Assembly: GCF_002080455.1 (NCBI RefSeq)
Contig: NZ_CP020555.1
Coordinates: 7,120,501-7,184,500, forward strand
Length of the DNA: 64,000 nucleotides
Direction of reading: 5' to 3'
Source: Streptomyces sp. Sge12
GTDB lineage: Bacteria > Actinomycetota > Actinomycetes > Streptomycetales > Streptomycetaceae
A program made the translations under genes and the position numbers. A model generated the notes under the pieces. It was not told where the DNA came from and searched no databases. It worked only from the letters and a program-made list of their open reading frames with translations. Of this stretch, positions 23,099-31,778 are shown piece by piece; positions within the stretch are counted from its first letter, which is position 1; each line of letters starts with the position of its first letter.

Positions 23099-24127
23099 AT
23101 GAAGGCACTCGTCAAGCACAAGGCAGAACCCGGCCTGTGGCTCATGGACGTCCCCGAGCCCGAGTACGGCCCCGGCGACGTGCTGATCAAGGTGCTGCGC
23201 ACCGGCATCTGCGGCACCGACCTGCACATCCGGGCCTGGGACGGCTGGGCGCAGGGTGCGGTCAAGACGCCCCTCGTCCTCGGCCACGAGTTCGTCGGCG
23301 AGGTCGCGGCGCTGGGCGCGGACGTCCGGGACATCGAGATCGGCGCGCTGGTCAGCGGCGAGGGCCACCTGGTGTGCGGAAAGTGCCGCAACTGCCTGGC
23401 CGGCCGCCGCCACCTGTGCCGCAGCACGATCGGCCTCGGGGTCGGCCGCGACGGCGCCTTCGCCGAGTATGTGGTCCTGCCCGCCCAGAACGTGTGGGTG
23501 CACCGCACCGCCGTCGACCTGGACGTCGCCGCGATCTTCGACCCCTTCGGCAACGCCGTGCACACGGCCCTGTCCTTCCCGCTGGTCGGCGAGGACGTGC
23601 TGATCACCGGCGCCGGCCCGATCGGGATCATGGCGGCGGCCGTGGCCAAGCACGCCGGCGCGCGCAGCGTGGTCATCACCGACGTCAGCCCCGAGCGGCT
23701 GGAGATCGCCCGCAAGGCGGGCGCCACCCTCGCCGTCAACGTCGCCGAGTCCTCGATCGCCGAGGCCCAGGCCAAGCTCGGCCTGCGCGAGGGCTTCGAC
23801 GTCGGCCTGGAGATGTCCGGCCGCGCCGAGGCCATGCGCGACATGATCGACAACATGACGCACGGCGGCCGGATCGCCATGCTGGGCCTGCCCGCGCAGG
23901 AGTTCCCGGTGGACTGGGCGAAGGTCGTCACCTCGATGATCACGATCAAGGGGATCTACGGCCGCGAGATGTTCGAGACCTGGTACGCGATGACCGTGCT
24001 GCTGGAGGGCGGGCTCGACCTCAGCCCGGTCATCACCGGCCGCTACTCGCACCAGGACTTCGAGGCCGCCTTCGACGAGGCGTCGACCGCCCGCAGCGGC
24101 AAGATCATCCTGGACTGGACGGCGTAG
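23099..24127 (+). CDS. tdh: L-threonine 3-dehydrogenase
   Basis: Cytosolic zinc, NAD-dependent enzyme of 342 residues that oxidises L-threonine to 2-amino-3-oxobutanoate. Catalytic zinc ligands fit Cys38 (GICGTD) and His63-Glu64 (GHEF). The structural zinc cysteines are Cys93, Cys96, Cys99 and Cys107, and the NAD fold shows GAGPIG. The length is typical. The next gene, kbl, uses the product, so the pair forms the threonine-to-glycine route. The ATG at 23099 is the conserved start; upstream in-frame sequence is not conserved-looking. Confidence 0.95.
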   Translation: MKALVKHKAEPGLWLMDVPEPEYGPGDVLIKVLRTGICGTDLHIRAWDGWAQGAVKTPLVLGHEFVGEVAALGADVRDIEIGALVSGEGHLVCGKCRNCLAGRRHLCRSTIGLGVGRDGAFAEYVVLPAQNVWVHRTAVDLDVAAIFDPFGNAVHTALSFPLVGEDVLITGAGPIGIMAAAVAKHAGARSVVITDVSPERLEIARKAGATLAVNVAESSIAEAQAKLGLREGFDVGLEMSGRAEAMRDMIDNMTHGGRIAMLGLPAQEFPVDWAKVVTSMITIKGIYGREMFETWYAMTVLLEGGLDLSPVITGRYSHQDFEAAFDEASTARSGKIILDWTA

Positions 24128-24254
24128 GGGCTCCGCCCTCCCGCCACCCCACCGAACCATTTCCCTCCGGGCCGGGCCCCGCACACCCTCCCCCCTCCGC
24201 GGGGCCCGGTCCCCTCCCTCGTCGCCCTCCGCCGCCGCACAAGGAGAACCGCAC

Positions 24255-25463
24255 ATGTTCGACACCGTCCGCGAGGACCTGCGCTCCACCCTCGACGAGA
24301 TCCGCGCCGCCGGCCTGCACAAGCCCGAGCGCGTCATCGGCACCCCCCAGAACGCGGCCGTCGCCGTCACCTCGGGCGGCGCCGCCGGTGAGGTGCTCAA
24401 CTTCTGCGCGAACAACTACCTGGGCCTGGCCGACCACCCGGAGGTCGTCGCCGCCGCGAAGGACGCCCTCGACCGCTGGGGCTACGGAATGGCCTCCGTC
24501 CGCTTCATCTGCGGCACCCAGGAGGTGCACAAGGAGCTGGAGGCGCGCCTGTCGGCCTTCCTCGGCCAGGAGGACACGATCCTGTACTCCTCCTGCTTCG
24601 ACGCCAACGGCGGTGTCTTCGAGACGCTGCTCGGCGCCGAGGACGCGGTCATCTCCGACGCCCTCAACCACGCCTCGATCATCGACGGCATCCGCCTCTC
24701 CAAGGCCCGCCGCTTCCGCTACGCCAACCGCGACATGGCCGAGCTGGAAGCCCGCCTGAAGGAAGCCACCGAGGGCGGCGCCCGCCGCAAGCTGATCGTC
24801 ACCGACGGCGTCTTCTCCATGGACGGATACGTCGCCCCGCTCGCGGAGATCTGCGACCTGGCCGAGCGCTACGACGCCATGGTCATGGTCGACGACTCGC
24901 ACGCCGTCGGCTTCGTCGGCCCCGGCGGCCGCGGCACCCCCGAGCTGCACGGCGTCATGGACCGCATCGACATCATCACCGGCACCCTCGGCAAGGCCCT
25001 CGGCGGCGCCTCCGGCGGCTACGTCGCCGCCCGCGCCGAGATCGTTGAGCTGCTGCGCCAGCGCTCGCGCCCGTACCTCTTCTCCAACTCCCTCGCCCCG
25101 GTCATCGCGGCGGCCTCCCTCAAGGTCCTCGACCTGCTGGAGTCGGCCGGTGACCTGCGCGAGCACCTCGCCGCCAACACCGCGCTCTTCCGCACGAAGA
25201 TGACCGAGGCCGGCTTCGAGGTCCTGCCCGGCGACCACGCCATCGCTCCGGTCATGATCGGCGACGCGGCGGAGGCGGCCAGGATGGCCGAGCTGCTCCT
25301 GGAGCGCGGCGTGTACGTGATCGGCTTCTCCTACCCGGTCGTCCCGATGGGCGCGGCGCGCATCCGCGTCCAGCTCTCCGCGGCCCACTCGACGGCCGAC
25401 GTCGAGCGCGCGGTGGCGGCCTTCATCGACGCCCGCGCCGCCCTCCAGGCCGCCGGGGTCTGA
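24255..25463 (+). CDS. kbl: Glycine C-acetyltransferase (2-amino-3-ketobutyrate CoA ligase)
   Basis: PLP-dependent fold-type I enzyme of 402 residues of the alpha-oxoamine synthase family. It cleaves 2-amino-3-oxobutanoate with CoA to glycine and acetyl-CoA. The PLP lysine is Lys247 in GTLGKALGG, and VDDSHAVGF (about 212-220) carries the Asp/His pair around the cofactor. AAGGAGAA precedes the ATG. It lies 127 bases after tdh with no clear terminator between, so co-transcription is likely. Confidence 0.95.
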   Translation: MFDTVREDLRSTLDEIRAAGLHKPERVIGTPQNAAVAVTSGGAAGEVLNFCANNYLGLADHPEVVAAAKDALDRWGYGMASVRFICGTQEVHKELEARLSAFLGQEDTILYSSCFDANGGVFETLLGAEDAVISDALNHASIIDGIRLSKARRFRYANRDMAELEARLKEATEGGARRKLIVTDGVFSMDGYVAPLAEICDLAERYDAMVMVDDSHAVGFVGPGGRGTPELHGVMDRIDIITGTLGKALGGASGGYVAARAEIVELLRQRSRPYLFSNSLAPVIAAASLKVLDLLESAGDLREHLAANTALFRTKMTEAGFEVLPGDHAIAPVMIGDAAEAARMAELLLERGVYVIGFSYPVVPMGAARIRVQLSAAHSTADVERAVAAFIDARAALQAAGV

Positions 25464-25534
25464 GGGGACGAGAGGGTGGGGGGCCCGGGACCACAGAGGT
25501 CTGAGGGACCTGTGCACCCTGAGACAATGGTGGG

Positions 25535-26449
25535 GTGATCGACCCCCGCCGGCTGCGCATCCTGCGGGCCGTGGCGGACCACCGTACGGTGACCGCCGCG
25601 GCCGCAGCCCTGTACCTCACCCCGTCCGCCGTCTCCCAGCAGCTCGCGGCGCTGGAACAGGAGACGGGCCACGTGCTGCTCACGCGCAGCGGGCGCGGCG
25701 TACGGCTCACCGCGGCCGGTGAGATCCTGCTCGGCCACGCCCACGAGGTGCTCGCGCAGCTGGAGCGCGCGGAGGCGGAACTCGCGGCGTACGCGGGCGG
25801 TTCGGCGGGCGAGGTCACCGTCGCCGCCTTCGCGACCGGCATCGCGGAGGTATTGGCCCCGGCCATCGCCCGGCTCGCGCTCGAACAGCCGGGGATCCGG
25901 CTGCGGGTACGGGACGCGGAGGGCGACCAGAGCCTGCCGTTGCTGCTGGACGGCGAGGCGGACCTCGCGCTGGCCGTCGAGTACCGGGGCGGCCCGGGCG
26001 CCGACGACGCACGGCTGTCCGTCCTCCCGCTGTACGCGGAACCCTTCGACGCGGTGCTGCCCTCGGGGCATCCGCTGGCCGACCTGCCCGCCGTGGCGCT
26101 GGCAAACCTCTCCGACGCGGACTGGGTGGGCCAGTACCCCGGCAACCCGTGCCACGACGTGACCCTGCTGGCCTGTGAACTGGCGGGATTCGCTCCCCGG
26201 TTCGTGCACTCCTCGGACGATTTCCGTGCGGTGACGGCCCTGGTGGGAGCGGGGGCCGGAGTGGCCCTCGTACCGCGCTCGGCCCTGCGGGGCATGGACC
26301 TCAAGGAGGTTCAGGTCCGCCCGGTCACGGGCCCGGCGGCCACCCGCCGCGTCTTCGCGGCCACCCGCCGCGGCGCCGAGACCCACCCGCTGATCGCCCC
26401 GGTCCTGGCGGCCCTCGTCCGCGAGTCGGAACGTCTGCCCGCGCATTGA
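25535..26449 (+). CDS. LysR-family regulator downstream of tdh-kbl
   Basis: Regulator of 304 residues: HTH at about 4-60 (LRILRAVADHRTVTAAAAAL, then PSAVSQQLAALEQE) and an effector-binding domain to the end. It starts with GTG at 25535; GACAAT at 25523-25528 lies six bases before, suggesting its own leaderless promoter. Its position directly after tdh-kbl on the same strand makes control of threonine catabolism possible, but LysR genes more often control divergent neighbours, so the target is open. Confidence 0.9.
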   Translation: MIDPRRLRILRAVADHRTVTAAAAALYLTPSAVSQQLAALEQETGHVLLTRSGRGVRLTAAGEILLGHAHEVLAQLERAEAELAAYAGGSAGEVTVAAFATGIAEVLAPAIARLALEQPGIRLRVRDAEGDQSLPLLLDGEADLALAVEYRGGPGADDARLSVLPLYAEPFDAVLPSGHPLADLPAVALANLSDADWVGQYPGNPCHDVTLLACELAGFAPRFVHSSDDFRAVTALVGAGAGVALVPRSALRGMDLKEVQVRPVTGPAATRRVFAATRRGAETHPLIAPVLAALVRESERLPAH

Positions 26450-26554
26450 GCCGGCGGCGGCTCGTGTGACCGCAGGGCCGTGACCGGGCCCGATGCCGAC
26501 GCGAGGCGGGGGCCGGTACGAACACCGCGCACCCGGCACGGTTACCTTCTGCCT

Positions 26555-26854
26555 GTGCAGATACCACTCTGGGGCATCCTCGCCCTGCTGGCCCTCGCCG
26601 CGCTGCAGCTCGCGGGTTCGCTCCACTCCTCCTGGACCAAGGCCGTGAGCGGGGAGGGCGGGGCCGACCGGACCGACGCCCGGCTCGATCTGGCCGACGG
26701 CATCGCCGGGACGGTGCTGCTCACCGCACTGGCCTTCGGGCAGATCATCGTCGTCCTCTGCGCGCTGGCCGTGCTGGGGCCGATCCTCGCGGCGCAGCTG
26801 CTCAGGCGGCTCCTCGGCCGCCGGGCGAAGGCCGCAGGCCGGGCGGCCGACTGA
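26555..26854 (+). CDS. Small membrane protein of unknown function
   Basis: Protein of 99 residues with two strong hydrophobic helices (about residues 3-22 and 50-80) separated by a charged loop, and a basic C-terminus. I do not recognise the family. The GTG at 26555 is preferred over an ATG at 26480 because the protein then begins directly with the first helix and TACCTT (26543-26548) lies six bases upstream, as in leaderless Streptomyces genes. It converges with the DeoR gene; the 109 bases between are low-complexity GGGCCGG repeats. Confidence 0.7.
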   Translation: MQIPLWGILALLALAALQLAGSLHSSWTKAVSGEGGADRTDARLDLADGIAGTVLLTALAFGQIIVVLCALAVLGPILAAQLLRRLLGRRAKAAGRAAD

Positions 26855-26963
26855 GGGCGCCGACCGAGGGGGCCGGTCGTGACGGGGCCGGTCGAGGGCC
26901 GGCTGCGAGGGGGCCGGCCGCGAGGGCCGGAGGCGGCTCGCTCCCCCCCGGCGCGGCGGGCCT

Positions 26964-27743
26964 TCACACCCGTACCACCTCCACCCCCTGCGCCGCGAAC
27001 GCCCCGGCCACGGCCGGGGTCAGGCCCGTGTCCGTCACCAGGACGTCCACTTGTGAGGTCGCGCAGATGCGGGCGAAGGCGCGGACTCCCAGCTTGCTGG
27101 AGTCGGCCGCGATGACGACCCGGCCGGCGCGTTCGCACAGCAGGCGGTTGACCGAGGCCTCGTCCTCGTGGCGGGTGGCCGCGCCGTCCGCGGGGTCGAA
27201 GCCGTCCACGCCCAGCACCGCCGTGTCCACCGCGAGCTGCCCGAGGACCTGTTCGGCGAGCGGGCCCGTCAACTCGTAGGACTGGGGGCGGGCCACCCCA
27301 CCGGTCAGGACGATCTTGAACTGCGGGCGGATCACCAGCTCGCCCGCGATGTTCAGGGCGTTGGTCACCACGGTGAGCGCCGGGGAGCCCTGGGCCAGGT
27401 CCGGGCGCCCGGCCAGGGCCCGCGCCACCTCGGTGGTCGTCGTGCCGCCCGTCAGGCCGATCACCTCGCCCGGTGAGATCAGGGCCGCCACCGTCTCGCT
27501 GATCCGGCGCTTCTCGGCGGCCCGGCGCGAGGTGCGGTACCGCAGCGGGAGTTCGTACGAGACCCCGTGCAGCACCGCACCGCCTCGCGTGCGGACCAGT
27601 AGCTGCTGCTCGGCGAGCTGGTCGAGGTCGCGGCGGATGGTCGCGGCGGACACGCCGAGGGTCTCGGCAGCTGGTTCCACCTCCAGCTCGCCCTGCTCCA
27701 CCAGCAGGTCCAGCAGTGTCTGCCAGCGCTCCTTGCGCGTCAT
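26964..27743 (-). CDS. DeoR-family sugar-operon repressor
   Basis: Repressor of 259 residues: an N-terminal winged HTH (about 5-60, EPAAETLGVSAATIRRDLDQ) and a C-terminal DeoRC sensor domain containing GLTGGTTTTEVARAL, VTNALNIAGEL and the DSSKLG phosphosugar motif. The family senses sugar phosphates. It is divergent from the SIS-isomerase and aldolase genes, which are its probable targets. The ATG at 27743 begins the HTH domain directly; an open frame upstream of it reads antisense through the SIS gene. Confidence 0.92.
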   Translation of the reverse strand: MTRKERWQTLLDLLVEQGELEVEPAAETLGVSAATIRRDLDQLAEQQLLVRTRGGAVLHGVSYELPLRYRTSRRAAEKRRISETVAALISPGEVIGLTGGTTTTEVARALAGRPDLAQGSPALTVVTNALNIAGELVIRPQFKIVLTGGVARPQSYELTGPLAEQVLGQLAVDTAVLGVDGFDPADGAATRHEDEASVNRLLCERAGRVVIAADSSKLGVRAFARICATSQVDVLVTDTGLTPAVAGAFAAQGVEVVRV

Positions 27744-27944
27744 CGGCCGCCCCCTTCGGTGTTCTGCGACATTCGTTCCACGGCGTTTTCGACGGCCGCC
27801 ATCGGCCCACCCGGCGACACTAACCCAGCCGATCGACCCGTTGATGCTTGAAGTTGCGTGAAACAGGCCGATACCTTGCAGGAAAACGCACAACGCATTC
27901 ACGTCTTCACCATCCAGACCCGTCTGTCGCACGAGGGAGCCTGT
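27744..27944. promoter_or_regulatory. Divergent DeoR / SIS promoter region
   Basis: This 201-base interval is less GC-rich than its surroundings. It contains related TTGNNNGAAA elements on the plus strand (TTGCGTGAAA and TTGCAGGAAA, about 27853-27895) plus TTGATGCTTGAAG just before them. Repeated TTG/GAAA elements fit DeoR-type operators, but the exact site is not defined by sequence alone. Confidence 0.4.
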
Positions 27945-28847
27945 ATGAGTCACGTCGCGTACGAGTTGGGCACACAGCCCGCCTGCTGGGAGCGGGCCGC
28001 CGAACTGGCCCCGGCCCGGCGGGCGGTGCTCCCGCAGCCGGGGGAGCGTACCGCGATCGTCGGGTGCGGGACCTCGTACTACATGGCCCGGGCGGCCGCC
28101 GTGCTGCGCGAGGAGGCCGGCCAGGGCGAGACCGACGCCTTCCCCGCCTCGGAGTTCCCGCGCCACCGCCGCTACGACCGGGTCGTCGCCCTCACCCGGT
28201 CCGGCACCACCACCGAGGTACTGGACCTGCTGGCCGGGCTGCGGGACGCGGGCGTGCCCACGACCGCCGTCATCGGCGATCCCGCGACCCCGGTGATGAC
28301 GGCCGCGGACGAGCTCGTCGTCCTCGACTTCGCCGACGAAGAGTCCGTCGTGCAGACCCGGTTCGCGACCACCGCCCTCACCCTGCTGCGCGCCCACGTG
28401 GGACTGCACACCGCCGCCGCGGTCGCCGATGCCCGCACCGCCCTCGTCGAGCCGCTCCCCGACGGGATCGCCGGCTGCGGGCAGTTCACCTTCCTCGGCC
28501 GCGGCTGGAGCGTCGGACTGGCCGACGAGGCCGCGCTGAAGATGCGCGAGGCCTCGCTGTCCTGGGCCGAGTCCTACCCGGCGATGGAGTACCGGCACGG
28601 GCCGATCAGCGTCTCCGGGCCCGGTACCGTCACCTGGTCGCTCGACGAGGCTCCCGACGGGCTCGCCGAACAGGTGCACGCGACCGGCGCCCAGTGGGTG
28701 CCCGGACGGCTCGACCCGCTCGCCGAGCTGGTCCGCGTCCACCGCCTCGCCCTGGCCGTCGCCGCCCACCGGCAGCTGGATCCCGACGCGCCGCGCAACC
28801 TCACCCGCTCGGTGATCCTCACCACCGGTGAGGAGGCGGTCCGATGA
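27945..28847 (+). CDS. SIS-domain sugar-phosphate isomerase/deaminase (AgaS-like)
   Basis: Cytosolic protein of 300 residues with two SIS domains: AIVGCGTSYYMARAAA, TRSGTTTEVLDLL and later FLGRGWSVGLADEAALKMRE. The layout matches AgaS/GlmS-isomerase-type amino-sugar phosphate isomerases. The ATG at 27945 follows GAGGGAGC. Its TGA overlaps the ATG of the aldolase gene (28844), so the two are translationally coupled. With a DeoR repressor opposite, it probably works in galactosamine or a related amino-sugar pathway; no kinase or PTS gene is nearby. Confidence 0.88.
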   Translation: MSHVAYELGTQPACWERAAELAPARRAVLPQPGERTAIVGCGTSYYMARAAAVLREEAGQGETDAFPASEFPRHRRYDRVVALTRSGTTTEVLDLLAGLRDAGVPTTAVIGDPATPVMTAADELVVLDFADEESVVQTRFATTALTLLRAHVGLHTAAAVADARTALVEPLPDGIAGCGQFTFLGRGWSVGLADEAALKMREASLSWAESYPAMEYRHGPISVSGPGTVTWSLDEAPDGLAEQVHATGAQWVPGRLDPLAELVRVHRLALAVAAHRQLDPDAPRNLTRSVILTTGEEAVR

Positions 28848-29680
28848 GCCTCGTTCCCGCGGGCAACCTCGTCCTGGAGGCGGCCGCGGCCGGCCGGGCC
28901 GTCGCCGCCTTCAACATCATCACCCTCGAGCACGCCGAAGCCGTGGTCGCCGGGGCCGAGGCGGCAGGCCTGCCGGTCATCCTCCAACTCAGCGAGAACG
29001 CCGTGAAGTTCCGCGGTGGTCAGCTGCTGCCGATCTCCCGGGCCGCCGTCGCCTGCGCGGAGGCCGCTGCGGTCCCCGTCGGCCTGCACCTCGACCACGT
29101 CAAGAGCCCCGAACTCCTGCGGCGTGCCTGCGACGCCGGGTACAGCTCGGTGATGTACGACGCCGCGCAGCTCCCGTACGCCGAGAACCTGGAGGCCACC
29201 CGCTCCGCCGCCGACTGGGCGCACGCCAACGGGCTGTGGATCGAGGCCGAGCTGGGCGAGGTGGGCGGGAAGAACGGAGCCGCGCCGCTGGACCCGCACG
29301 CGCCGGGCGCCCGTACCGACCCGGACGAGGCCCGGCGGTTCGTCGCCGACTCCGGGGTCGACGCCCTGGCCGTCGCCATCGGCAGCAGCCATGCGATGAC
29401 CAGCCGTACCGCCGCCCTGGACCACGTGCTGCTGGCCCGGCTGGCCAAGACCGTGGACGTGCCGCTCGTCCTGCACGGCTCCTCCGGCCTGCCGGACGCC
29501 GAACTCGCGGCAGCCGTCGCGGGCGGCATCCGCAAGGTCAACATCGGCACCGCGCTGAACGTGGCCATGACCGAGGCCATCCGCACCCACCTGACCCCGG
29601 CGGACCCCCGGCCGTACCTGACGGCCGCCCGTACGGCGATGACGGTGACGGCGACGGCTATGATCGGCGCGCTGAACTGA
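28844..29680 (+). CDS. Class II (zinc) fructose/tagatose-bisphosphate aldolase family
   Basis: Aldolase of 278 residues. The zinc ligands and active-site acid fit HLDHVKS (His82, Asp84, His85), and further conserved parts are ELGEVGG, the glycine-rich HGSSGL and NIGTALN for phosphate binding. The length matches KbaY/GatY/FbaA. Given the coupled AgaS-like isomerase and the DeoR repressor, tagatose-1,6-bisphosphate is a more likely substrate than glycolytic fructose-1,6-bisphosphate, but this is inference from context. Confidence 0.88.
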   Translation: MSLVPAGNLVLEAAAAGRAVAAFNIITLEHAEAVVAGAEAAGLPVILQLSENAVKFRGGQLLPISRAAVACAEAAAVPVGLHLDHVKSPELLRRACDAGYSSVMYDAAQLPYAENLEATRSAADWAHANGLWIEAELGEVGGKNGAAPLDPHAPGARTDPDEARRFVADSGVDALAVAIGSSHAMTSRTAALDHVLLARLAKTVDVPLVLHGSSGLPDAELAAAVAGGIRKVNIGTALNVAMTEAIRTHLTPADPRPYLTAARTAMTVTATAMIGALN

Positions 29681-29703
29681 CGGACGACGAGGGGGCGGCG
29701 ATC

Positions 29704-30255
29704 ATGAGCGTGCAGCCGGCGCACCAGCGGGGCCACACGGACCGCCGCCGGTTCCTGCTGATCGCCGGCCTCCCGGTACTGACGGTGGGCGCAGGGCTGA
29801 CGTACCTCCTGTGGCCGCAGTCGCCGGCTGGGGAGCCCCAGGTACGTACCGACCTGGAGCCGCTGAACCGGCGGCTCGGGCCCTTCCTGGGCGAACTGGC
29901 CGACGCGCACTGGCTCGGCTACGACATCGACGGCGCGGGCGGCGACCGGAGCGTCCCGGGCCCCGACTCGCGGATCAGGGTGGTCGGAGTCGCCCACCTG
30001 CCGGGCGGCCGCGCGGCAGCGATCACCGGCAATCCCGAGTACGCCTTCGCCGGGGGTGCGCCGTTCGAGCCGCCCGCCCCGCTGAAGCGGTACCTGCCCC
30101 TCGGCACGGCATGGCAGCACAGCCCCGCCTTCGACGCGTACGCGGACGGCCGGGGCGACGCGAGTCGGGCCACGGACGGGTCCCCCACGGGCCGGTACTG
30201 CTTCGACACCACCCAGGACCTCGTCCACTTCGACGTGGTGTACCTCTTCACCTGA
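29704..30255 (+). CDS. Tat-exported protein of unknown function
   Basis: Protein of 183 residues with a twin-arginine signal (TDRRRFLLIAG, residues 12-22) and a hydrophobic stretch to about residue 36, so the rest probably lies outside the membrane. The mature part, with WLGYDIDG, LPGGRAAAI and a C-terminal HFDVVYLFT, belongs to no family I recognise. It is 23 bases after the aldolase stop on the same strand, but export makes a link to sugar catabolism uncertain. It ends facing the gene at 30325-31014. Confidence 0.75.
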   Translation: MSVQPAHQRGHTDRRRFLLIAGLPVLTVGAGLTYLLWPQSPAGEPQVRTDLEPLNRRLGPFLGELADAHWLGYDIDGAGGDRSVPGPDSRIRVVGVAHLPGGRAAAITGNPEYAFAGGAPFEPPAPLKRYLPLGTAWQHSPAFDAYADGRGDASRATDGSPTGRYCFDTTQDLVHFDVVYLFT

Positions 30256-30324
30256 GCGATGCCGGGGGATCGGCCTCGTCGGGGAACCGGACCGCCTCGG
30301 CCGCGACGAGGTGCGGGCCGGGGA

Positions 30325-31014
30325 TCAGCGCGGGGTGAGGCGGGCCCGGTGGCACTGGATCCCGTGCCACTCGGCCCGGTCCGGGCGGGCGCCGCGGTCC
30401 GGGGTGCGGGTGCCCTCGGCGAGGGCCAGGGCATCGCCGGTGGACAGGACGAGCACGACGAACCAGGTGGTCCGCTCGGGCTCGACGGTCTCGTCGTAGT
30501 ACCAGTCGGCGCTGACGGCGGCGTCCCCGCCCACGAAGGGGCGTTGCAGGAAGTCCTGTACGGACAGCGGGAAGTGACCGAGTACGCCCTGCGCCTCCGG
30601 AACCAGGTCCAGCCGCAGCACCGGAGCCCCCGGCAGCCCCGGGGCGACGGCCCGGCCCTCCGGCACGGGCCGCCCGTCGAAGGTCCGGCTGCGCAGCGAA
30701 CCCGGCTCGACGCGGGCCCGCTGCCCGCGGTACTCGGCCGCCGCCTCGCCCTGCTGCACCTGGCCGACCCGGCACAGCCCGCGGTCCCCGACGACCACCG
30801 CGGACGGACGCCCCTCGGCATCGGGCCCGGCCCACCAGGTCAGGCACCGGCCGGCCTTCTCCAGCAGCCGCGCCCGCACGTCCCCCGGAAGCAGCTCCCA
30901 GTACGCGTGCCGGGCCGGGATCCCGGCGTCGACGGGGAGCGCGCCCGGCTCGTGGATCTGCGTCACCGCCCGCGTGAGCTCGGGGTCCTCGCGGCGCCAT
31001 GCGTCGATGTCCAT
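30325..31014 (-). CDS. Unknown cytosolic protein, possibly 3'-frameshifted
   Basis: Protein of 229 residues, rich in Trp, Arg and Asp, with no motif I recognise and no signal peptide. The ATG at 31014 begins MDIDAWRREDPEL. Past the stop at 30325 the minus strand continues in another frame (to a TGA at 30248) with clear coding character: GC-rich third positions and a plausible peptide containing PALIPGPHLVAAEAVRFPDE. A one-base frameshift may therefore have removed about 30 C-terminal residues. It could also be chance, so both ends are possible. Confidence 0.7.
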   Translation of the reverse strand: MDIDAWRREDPELTRAVTQIHEPGALPVDAGIPARHAYWELLPGDVRARLLEKAGRCLTWWAGPDAEGRPSAVVVGDRGLCRVGQVQQGEAAAEYRGQRARVEPGSLRSRTFDGRPVPEGRAVAPGLPGAPVLRLDLVPEAQGVLGHFPLSVQDFLQRPFVGGDAAVSADWYYDETVEPERTTWFVVLVLSTGDALALAEGTRTPDRGARPDRAEWHGIQCHRARLTPR

Positions 31015-31071
31015 ATCGGCCCATTGTGCGGCAGGACCCCCCCCACCGCGCATGCTCTTCAGGTCAGTTGG

Positions 31072-31089
31072 GGTACCGGTACCGGTACC
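31072..31089. repeat. Three tandem GGTACC hexamers
   Basis: GGTACC occurs three times in a row at 31072-31089 in the short interval between the unknown gene and the DinB gene's 3' end. Each unit is itself palindromic. No function is evident. Confidence 0.7.
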
Positions 31090-31097
31090 GCTGCCGT

Positions 31098-31652
31098 TCA
31101 GATGCCTATGGCCCCGTCGATGCGTTCGCGCAGCAGGTCGGCGTGCCCGTTGTGCCGCGCGTACTCCTCGACCATGTGGATCAGCACCCAGCGCAGCGAA
31201 ACCTTCCCGCGCCAGGCATCGACGGCCTCGACGTCCAGGTCGGGCGCCTCGGCGACGAACCGGTCGGCGAAGGCCACCTCGGCGCGCCACGCCTCCCAGG
31301 CCGCCTCGACCGCCGCGGGATCGGCGGACACCGCTCCGTCGAAGTCCCCGTCGGGATCGTCCGCCGAGGAGAACAACGGCGGCGCGTCCTCGCCCGCCAG
31401 CACCTGCCGGAACCAGCGGCGCTCCACATCGGCCAGGTGGCGGACTAGCCCGAGCAGGGAGAGCGTGGAGGGCTCCACCGCGCGTAGTGCCAACTCATCA
31501 GTCAGTCCTGCGCACTTGAGTTGGAGGGTCAGGCGATGGTCCATCAGGAAGGCGGCCAGCATCTGCCGTTCGCCCCCGGTGGCGGGGCCGCTGAAGCGGC
31601 CGTCCCGCTCGGGTTCGACGAAGAATTCCGCTCTGCTGCGTGGGCTCGTCAT
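31098..31652 (-). CDS. DinB-family (DUF664) putative metal-dependent protein
   Basis: Four-helix-bundle protein of 184 residues. Conserved histidines of the DinB/DUF664 fold are seen in MLAAFLMDHRLT, LGLVRHLADVERRW and HMVEEYARHNGHADLLRE, the usual three-His metal site. Family members are thiol-dependent S-transferases or of unknown role. The ATG at 31652 is preceded by TACTCT five bases upstream, suggesting leaderless transcription. It is divergent from the acyl-CoA dehydrogenase gene (126 bases apart). Confidence 0.88.
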   Translation of the reverse strand: MTSPRSRAEFFVEPERDGRFSGPATGGERQMLAAFLMDHRLTLQLKCAGLTDELALRAVEPSTLSLLGLVRHLADVERRWFRQVLAGEDAPPLFSSADDPDGDFDGAVSADPAAVEAAWEAWRAEVAFADRFVAEAPDLDVEAVDAWRGKVSLRWVLIHMVEEYARHNGHADLLRERIDGAIGI

Positions 31653-31709
31653 GGTCGAGAGTATGAACGCCGGTCCCGAACGGCCCGCTCGCGGGTCCTT
31701 CCGAATTCT

Positions 31710-31723
31710 TGTAACAGGTTCTA
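31710..31723. promoter_or_regulatory. KstR-type operator (TNNAACNNGTTNNA)
   Basis: TGTAACAGGTTCTA at 31710-31723 matches every fixed position of the KstR motif TNNAACNNGTTNNA, known from mycobacterial cholesterol-catabolism genes. It lies 56 bases before the start of a FadE26-like acyl-CoA dehydrogenase, a family that belongs to that regulon. The flanks (TTC before, GTCTGAC after) are relatively AT-rich. Confidence 0.6.
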
Positions 31724-31778
31724 GTCTGACCGCCGCCACCACAGCGACCGGCTGGACCGCGAGACTCCCGGAGGGGCC

